From Actinoplanes liguriensis (GTDB taxonomy: Bacteria > Actinomycetota > Actinomycetes > Mycobacteriales > Micromonosporaceae), in contig KL571263.1 in assembly GCA_000715855.1 (NCBI GenBank), positions 14,385-24,025 on the forward strand: a DNA stretch of 9,641 nt. Reading direction: 5' to 3'. Within the stretch, counting starts at the first letter, position 1; every line of letters begins with the position of its first letter. Below the pieces are notes generated by a model that saw only the letters and a list, made by a program, of their open reading frames with translations, did not search any database and was not told the origin of the DNA. Both the position numbers and the translations under genes were made by a program. Positions 5,793 to 9,641 of the stretch are shown one piece after another.

Positions 5793-5798
5793 TAGGGT
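5793..5798 (+). promoter_or_regulatory. Leaderless-type -10 of the acetyltransferase gene
   Basis: TAGGGT stands 7 bases before ATG 5806, the classic actinobacterial arrangement in which transcription starts at the start codon. No Shine-Dalgarno is present. TTGTCG upstream (5776-5781) is too close to be a normal -35. Confidence 0.5.
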
Positions 5799-5805
5799 GG
5801 CCGGC

Positions 5806-6357
5806 ATGGAGGTCACTTTCCCCCTGTGCACCGACCGGTTGCTGCTGCGCGACTTCGTTCCCGTGGATGTCGAGCGGGTGCAGGCGTTCGCCGGTGATCC
5901 GGAGGTCACCCGCTTCACGCACTGGGGTCCGAACTCGATCGCCGACAGCGAGGCGTTCGTCCGGGCGGCCGCCGGCCAGGCGCGTGATCCGGCCCGGCAG
6001 GCGTTCGACCTGGCCGCGGTGACCCGGGCGGATGATGTCCTGATCGGCTCGGCCGCCATCCGGGTCGAGGATCCGGCTCACCGGCGGGGTGAGATCGGCA
6101 TGGTCTTCCACCGCTCGGCGTGGGGCAAGGGCTATGCCACCGAGGCGTTGCGGGCGCTCATCCGCTTCGGGTTCGACGAGCTGGGCCTGCGTCGCATCGC
6201 CGCGACCTGCCATCCGGACAACCTTGCCTCGGCCGGCGCCCTGGTCAAGGCCGGGTTGCGCCCGGAGGGCCGGCTCCGCGGCCACCTGCAGACCCGCACC
6301 GGTCCCCGGGATTCGCTGCTGTTCGCAATCCTCCCGACCGACCTGCCGCCGCCGTGA
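5806..6357 (+). CDS. GNAT N-acetyltransferase, RimJ/RimL type
   Basis: A 183-residue acetyl-CoA-dependent acetyltransferase (Acetyltransf_3 group). Seen: the N-terminal family opening CTDRLLLRDF (8-17), a beta strand with IGSAAIR (80-86), strand 4 RGEIGMVFH (94-102), the acetyl-CoA pyrophosphate loop WGKGYATEA (106-114), the helix to FGFDELGLRRIAA, then HPDNLASAGALVKAGLRPEG (136-155). The family acetylates protein N-termini, antibiotics or small amines; the acceptor cannot be read from this sequence. I start at ATG 5806 because of the leaderless-type promoter and because the family opening follows directly; an ATG at 5776 would add ten residues. It lies 37 bases after the NADAR stop and has its own apparent promoter. 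Its stop codon is the first part of a 31-bp tandem repeat. Confidence 0.93.
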   Translation: MEVTFPLCTDRLLLRDFVPVDVERVQAFAGDPEVTRFTHWGPNSIADSEAFVRAAAGQARDPARQAFDLAAVTRADDVLIGSAAIRVEDPAHRRGEIGMVFHRSAWGKGYATEALRALIRFGFDELGLRRIAATCHPDNLASAGALVKAGLRPEGRLRGHLQTRTGPRDSLLFAILPTDLPPP

Positions 6358-6415
6358 GCCCGGCCGCGGGGGAGAGGTGATGGCGTGAGCCCGGCCCGCG
6401 GGGAAAAGTGATGGC
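6354..6415 (+). repeat. 31-bp imperfect tandem repeat at the end of the acetyltransferase gene
   Basis: Unit 1 (6354-6384) and unit 2 (6385-6415) both start GTGAGCCCGG and end GTGATGGC, with differences confined to the middle. A degenerate third unit runs on from 6416 and repeats GTGATGG at 6444-6450. The first unit contains the acetyltransferase stop (TGA 6355-6357). The rest of the gap to 6617 holds a palindrome and the probable operon promoter. Confidence 0.8.
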
Positions 6416-6513
6416 GTGAGCCCGGGGCAGGGTTGAAGACTGCCGTGATGGGAGCTTTGGACGCGCATGCGCTGCGGGTGGCCGCGGGAGCGGTGATCCA
6501 GTTCCGGCCGGCC

Positions 6514-6529
6514 TGGGGGATATCCCCCA
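6514..6529. promoter_or_regulatory. Perfect 16-bp palindrome upstream of the ABC/two-component operon
   Basis: TGGGGGATATCCCCCA is a perfect inverted repeat with no spacer, in the gap before the operon at 6618. It is followed by ordinary sequence with no U-run, so it looks like a dimer binding site rather than a terminator. The operon encodes its own LuxR-type regulator pair, which is the obvious candidate ligand; a repressor encoded elsewhere is also possible. Confidence 0.5.
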
Positions 6530-6552
6530 CGTGAAGACGGAGGTCCACCGGG

Positions 6553-6581
6553 TTCTTCGTGGCCGGCGATCTGCCTAGCGT
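6553..6581 (+). promoter_or_regulatory. Weak promoter candidate for the ABC/two-component operon
   Basis: TAGCGT (6576-6581) fits an actinobacterial -10. TTCTTC (6553-6558), 17 bases upstream, is a poor -35. A weak -35 with a palindrome centred about 66 bases before the implied start would suit an activator-dependent promoter. Confidence 0.3.
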
Positions 6582-6617
6582 CATTTCCGTGGACAGACGG
6601 CTACGGAAGGAGCTCGG

Positions 6618-7250
6618 GTGATCGAGGCCCGCAATCTCACCAGGCGATATGGACCGACGGTCGCGGTCGACGCGCTCAGCTTCGACGTGCGGCCGGGGAG
6701 TGTCACCGGCTTTCTCGGGCCGAACGGGTCGGGCAAGTCGACCACCTGTGTATAAGAGACAGAAGCCAAGGCGTTCCACCCGGGCCGCAGCGCCCGCGCT
6801 CATCTGGCCGCGCTCGCCGCCGGCAACGCGATCCCGCGCTCCCGGGTCGACGAGGTGCTCGACGTGGTCGGTCTGACCGGCGTGGCCGGGCGCCGGGCGG
6901 GGAAGTTCTCGCTCGGGATGGGACAGCGGCTGGGCGTCGCGGCGGCGCTGCTCGGTGATCCGGCGGTGCTGCTGCTGGACGAGCCGGTCAACGGGCTCGA
7001 TCCGGAGGGCGTCCGGTGGATCCGTACCCTGCTGCGATCGCTTGCCGCGCAGGGCCGCACGGTGTTCGTGTCGAGCCACCTGATCAGCGAGATGGCGCTG
7101 ACCGCCGACCGGCTGGTGGTGATCGGCCAGGGCCGCCTGCTCGCGGATACCACCGTCGCCGAGATGTCGGCCGGGTCGGCATCGCTGGAGGACGCATTCT
7201 TCCAGCTCACCAGCGGCGAGGTCGAATACCGGGGGAGTGCGGCGGCATGA
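6618..7250 (+). CDS. ABC transporter ATP-binding protein, interrupted by an adapter join
   Basis: The ATPase of a drug- or peptide-export type ABC system. GTG start with GGAAGGAG 5 bases before it (6605-6612). The first part reads normally to the Walker A motif, [10 protein letters not shown] (residues 34-43), then enters TGTGTATAAGAGACAG and stops at TAA 6753-6755. From 6762, in the same frame, the gene resumes at [15 protein letters not shown] and runs on through signature SLGMGQR, Walker [10 protein letters not shown]-loop NGLDPEG and switch histidine VSSHL to the stop at 7248-7250. Compared with what I know of this family, about 35 codons, including the Q-loop, are missing. The break is best explained by assembly error, so the real gene is probably intact. 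As written, only a fragment from 6855 would be called. It overlaps the permease by ATGA. Confidence 0.9.
6747..6762. other. Tn5/Nextera mosaic-end sequence inside a gene (artefact)
   Basis: TGTGTATAAGAGACAG is identical to the last 16 of the 19 bases of the Tn5 mosaic end used in transposase-based library kits. It faces rightwards, as an adapter would at the left end of a fragment starting at AAGCCAAGG. It interrupts conserved ABC ATPase sequence and coincides with missing codons. Confidence 0.95.
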
Positions 7251-8017
7251 GCGACAGCGGTTACGGGCTGGCGCAGGCCTCCCGGATGGAGTGGATCAAG
7301 CTGCGCAGCCTGCGCTCCACGTGGTGGACGCTTGCGGTCACGCTGGCCGGCACCGTCGGTATCGGGCTGGCCGTGGGCCTGAGCAGCCGGAACGCTTCCG
7401 CGGACCTGGTCAACAACGCGCTGGCCGGCGTGGTTCCCGGCCTGCTGGTGGCGGGCGCGCTCGGGGTGCTGACGATGACCGGGGAGTACAGCTCGGGCAC
7501 GATCCGGTCCACCCTGGCCACGATCCCGCGGCGGCCGCTGGTGCTGGCCGCGAAGGCGGTGGTGTTCGGGGCGGTGACCCTCGCCGTCGGGGAGGCCGCG
7601 GCGTTCGTCGCCTTCTTCGCCGCGACGGCCACGCTGGGGCACGGGCTGGTCGCGCCGGCGCTGGGCGATCCGGGCGTGCTGCGCGCGGTGGTGCTGTCCG
7701 GGGCGGCGTTCTGCCTGATCGGGCTGCTCGGCCTGGGGCTGGGCGCGATCATCCGGCACAGTGCGGCGGCGGTCGGTGTGCTGGTGGCCGGGGTTTATGT
7801 GGCCGCACAGGCGATCGGCATCCTCACGCGCGGCGCCGCGGCGTACATGCCAATTCTGATCTTGGAAAATTCTCTCAGTACGACGAAGCCGGTCACGTGC
7901 GGCGGCGATGCCTGCCCGCACTTCCTGTCGGCGTGGGCCGGGCTCGGCGTGCTGTCGCTCTACGCGGTGATCGCGCTGGCGGTCGGCGGCTGGCTGCTGG
8001 CCCGCCGCGATGCGTGA
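7247..8017 (+). CDS. ABC-2 type transporter permease
   Basis: A 256-residue membrane protein, partner of the ATPase it overlaps by four bases (ATGA); GGGGGAG at 7231-7237 serves it. Seen: a cytoplasmic head with MEWIKLRSLRSTWW (14-27) and six hydrophobic segments at about 26-46, 56-78, 100-126, 145-168, 171-193 and 229-252. Between segments 2 and 3 is TGEYSSGTIRSTLATIPRR (78-96), the characteristic ABC-2 loop that contacts the ATPase. The extracellular loop between segments 5 and 6 carries Cys218 and Cys223, which could form a disulfide. This half-transporter layout is common in actinobacterial export systems controlled by an adjacent two-component system. The substrate is unknown. The 7850-7890 stretch coding for the last loop is locally more AT-rich than the rest. 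Confidence 0.92.
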   Translation: MSDSGYGLAQASRMEWIKLRSLRSTWWTLAVTLAGTVGIGLAVGLSSRNASADLVNNALAGVVPGLLVAGALGVLTMTGEYSSGTIRSTLATIPRRPLVLAAKAVVFGAVTLAVGEAAAFVAFFAATATLGHGLVAPALGDPGVLRAVVLSGAAFCLIGLLGLGLGAIIRHSAAAVGVLVAGVYVAAQAIGILTRGAAAYMPILILENSLSTTKPVTCGGDACPHFLSAWAGLGVLSLYAVIALAVGGWLLARRDA

Positions 8018-8041
8018 GAATGACGGCATGGGGGTGTTGCG

Positions 8042-9346
8042 ATGACCGGGGTGCTCGTGTCGCCGTTCACCCGCCGTCAGGGCCGTGAGCTGCTGTTCTG
8101 CCTGGCCGGGCTGCCGTTCGCGGTGATCAGCCCACCGGTGCTCCTCGTCGTCGCGGTGGACCTGGCCTGGTGGCTTGCCGACGGTGGGCGGGGCAATCCG
8201 TCGCCGGCCGAGATCGCCGTCGCCGCTGTCGGCACAGGACTGTTGTTCGTGGCGCTGGTGGCCACGGGCGCCGCCCGGCGGCTCGGCGCGACGCAGCGCC
8301 GGCTCGTCCAGCGGCTGCTCGGGATCCGGGTCGCCGCCCCGCGCCCCGGTGCGGGAGCCGGCTGGCGGGTCGTCGCCTACCAGGTGGCCAAGCTGCCGAT
8401 CGCCCTGCTCGAGCTGTACGCGGTGTTCTTCTGGGCCGGCGGGCTGCTCAATCTGTGCTATCCGCTCTGGTGGGGAGCGTTCCGCAATCACCCGCCGGGC
8501 GTGCGGCTCGACCCGGTGCCGGTGTTCACGCCGTTCGGCCTGTTCGGCGAGGGCACGTTCCAGGTCGCGACCCTGTCCGGCACGTTCGCCGCCGCCGCGG
8601 CCGGGGCGGTGATGCTGCTGGCCGCGCCGTGGGTGACCAGGGCCGTCACGTCCGCCGACGCGTGGCTGATCCGGGGCCTGCTCGGGCCCGGGCGGCTGGC
8701 GCAGCGGGTTCACGAGCTGGAGCGCAGCCGGGCGCTGGCGGTCGACGACTCCGCCGCCCTGCTGCGGCGTCTCGAACGGGACCTGCACGACGGCGCGCAG
8801 ATCCGGCTGGCCACCCTCGCCATGAACCTCGGCATGGCCCGGGAGAAGCTCGGCGACAGCGGCGAGATCCCGGACGCCGCGGCCGCCCGTGAGCTGGTCG
8901 ACGCGGCGCTGCGGGGCGCGAAGGAGGCGCTTGTCGAGCTGCGTGGCCTGGTCCGCGGGATCCATCCGCCGGTGCTCGACCAGGGGCTGGGGGACGCGCT
9001 CGCCTCGCTGGCCGCGGACCGGGCGATCCCGGTCGAGCTGAAGGTCAGCATCCCGGTGCGGCCGACCCCGGCGATCGAGACCATCGCGTACTTCTGCGCG
9101 GCGGAACTGCTGGCCAACGCGGCCAAGCACAGCTTCGCGAACAGGCTCGCCGTGCGGGCCGCCGGGCAGCGGGACGTGCTGCTGCTCAGCGTCGCCGACG
9201 ACGGCACGGGCGGCGCCGACCCGGCCCGCGGCACCGGCCTGTCCGGGCTCGCGCAGCGGGTCGCCGTGGTGGACGGGCGGCTCACGATCACGAGCCCGCC
9301 CGGCGGCCCGACCGAGATCACCGTCGAGCTGCCGTTGCACGCATGA
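8042..9346 (+). CDS. Membrane sensor histidine kinase with putative-sensor domain (NarL/DesK class)
   Basis: A complete 434-residue kinase. Seen: an N-terminal membrane domain with about four hydrophobic segments (17-46, 58-78, 113-140, 177-197), resembling the actinobacterial 'putative sensor' domain. Then the HisKA_3 box LERDLHDGAQIRLATLAMNL (244-263) with phospho-acceptor His249, the conserved RGIHPPVLDQGL (305-316), and an HATPase_c domain with N-box Asn359 (ELLANAAKH), the DDGTGG box near 386-391 and GTGLSGLAQRV. All catalytic elements are present. The ATG at 8042 is 24 bases after the permease stop, with GGGGGTG at 8030-8036 as ribosome site; no in-frame alternative lies just upstream. 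The large periplasmic domain usual in other kinases is absent, so it probably senses in the membrane, perhaps through the neighbouring transporter (inference). It overlaps the regulator by ATGA. Confidence 0.94.
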   Translation: MTGVLVSPFTRRQGRELLFCLAGLPFAVISPPVLLVVAVDLAWWLADGGRGNPSPAEIAVAAVGTGLLFVALVATGAARRLGATQRRLVQRLLGIRVAAPRPGAGAGWRVVAYQVAKLPIALLELYAVFFWAGGLLNLCYPLWWGAFRNHPPGVRLDPVPVFTPFGLFGEGTFQVATLSGTFAAAAAGAVMLLAAPWVTRAVTSADAWLIRGLLGPGRLAQRVHELERSRALAVDDSAALLRRLERDLHDGAQIRLATLAMNLGMAREKLGDSGEIPDAAAARELVDAALRGAKEALVELRGLVRGIHPPVLDQGLGDALASLAADRAIPVELKVSIPVRPTPAIETIAYFCAAELLANAAKHSFANRLAVRAAGQRDVLLLSVADDGTGGADPARGTGLSGLAQRVAVVDGRLTITSPPGGPTEITVELPLHA

Positions 9347-9620
9347 GCGTCAGCGTGGTGATCGCCGAGGACGCGGTCCTGTTCCGGGCCGGGCTCACCC
9401 GGCTGATCGAGGACCGGGGCCACCGGGTGTGCGCCGCCGTGGGCGACGGCGACGCGCTGCTCGCCGCGGTGGCCGAGCACCGGCCGGACGTGGTGGTGGC
9501 CGACATCCGGATGCCGCCGACGCACACCGACGAGGGGTTGCGCGCCGCGCTCGCGATCCGCCGCGACCATCCAGGGACGGGGGTGCTGGTGCTGTCGCAG
9601 TACATCGAGACCAGGTACAC
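9343..9620 (+). CDS. LuxR/NarL-family response regulator, N-terminal part (cut by contig end)
   Basis: The cognate regulator of the kinase, starting at ATG 9343 inside the kinase stop. The first 92 codons are present: acidic pair Glu9-Asp10 (VIAEDAVLFR), phospho-acceptor Asp54 in VVVADIRMPP, and switch Ser85 in VLVLSQYIETRY. The THTDEGL insert after the phosphorylation loop is typical of one subgroup of these regulators. The conserved lysine and the helix-turn-helix domain are beyond the contig end. The reading frame continues into adapter sequence after base 9620, so any residues translated beyond Thr93 (CLLYTS) are not biological. It probably controls the operon's promoter. Confidence 0.92.
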
Positions 9621-9641
9621 CTGTCTCTTATACACATCTCT
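9621..9641. other. Terminal Tn5/Nextera adapter sequence (artefact)
   Basis: CTGTCTCTTATACACATCT (9621-9639) is the complete reverse complement of the 19-bp Tn5 mosaic end, followed by two more bases. It sits at the very end of the window and marks untrimmed read-through at a contig end. Base 9621 could be shared with the genome. Confidence 0.97.

Noticed and set aside
6448..6534. A 28-codon plus-strand frame starting ATGGGAGCT in the gap before the ABC operon
   Set aside because: No ribosome site, no recognisable motif, and it runs through the palindrome; chance is enough to explain it.
6585..6608. Inverted repeat TTCCGT-12 bases-ACGGAA near the ATPase ribosome site
   Set aside because: Only six base pairs with a long loop; too weak to propose control of translation without comparative support.
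6747..6762. Reading the mosaic end as evidence of a natural transposon insertion
   Set aside because: No transposase, no second mosaic end, no 9-bp target duplication and no inserted DNA; the same sequence closes the contig. An adapter artefact explains both.
6800..9340. A very long minus-strand open frame (846 codons) antisense to the ABC/two-component operon
   Set aside because: Its product is Arg/Gly/Pro/Gln-rich with no domain logic, and it lies opposite four genes with clear motifs. Long antisense frames are usual in very GC-rich DNA.

Overview
The window is very rich in G+C, with short intergenic gaps, GTG starts, start/stop overlaps and probable leaderless promoters. It also carries families typical of high-G+C Gram-positives: a SAM methyltransferase of the DUF574 type, a DUF4232 lipoprotein, paired DivIVA motifs and NarL-type two-component systems. 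This points to an actinobacterium; a Micromonosporaceae/Actinoplanes-like host is my guess from gene style, not a proven assignment. The window looks like the end of a draft short-read contig, because its last 21 bases begin with a complete Tn5/Nextera mosaic end.

Layout. Bases 1-1037 hold the 3' end of a NarL-family histidine kinase and its response regulator. A 75-codon gene with two DivIVA-type motifs converges on the regulator (1044-1271, minus). A cytochrome P450 (1434-2636) overlaps a small three-cysteine ferredoxin (2630-2833), and a strong hairpin follows. After an AT-richer gap comes a 125-residue protein built of alternating acidic and lysine-rich blocks (3082-3459), also closed by a hairpin. 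Next is a DUF4232 lipoprotein (3606-4262) that converges on a DUF574 methyltransferase (4291-5100, minus) within a 32-bp imperfect tandem duplication. A NADAR/YbiA enzyme (5205-5768) is divergent from the methyltransferase, and a RimJ/RimL-type acetyltransferase (5806-6357) follows it.

The right end is a four-gene operon: ABC ATPase (6618-7250), ABC-2 type permease (7247-8017), sensor histidine kinase (8042-9346) and response regulator (9343 to the contig end). These genes are joined by ATGA overlaps or short spacers. Upstream of the operon are a 31-bp tandem repeat and a perfect 16-bp palindrome that could be the regulator's operator. The operon probably senses an envelope or drug signal and controls its own exporter, but the substrate cannot be read from sequence.

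The most important point for any user is technical. The ABC ATPase is broken just after its Walker A motif by 16 bases identical to the Tn5 mosaic end, with about 35 codons missing. This is almost certainly a false join in the assembly, not a biological mutation. I found no clear new defence or mobile system. The least explained items are the block-charged protein, the palindrome and the two gene-end tandem repeats.
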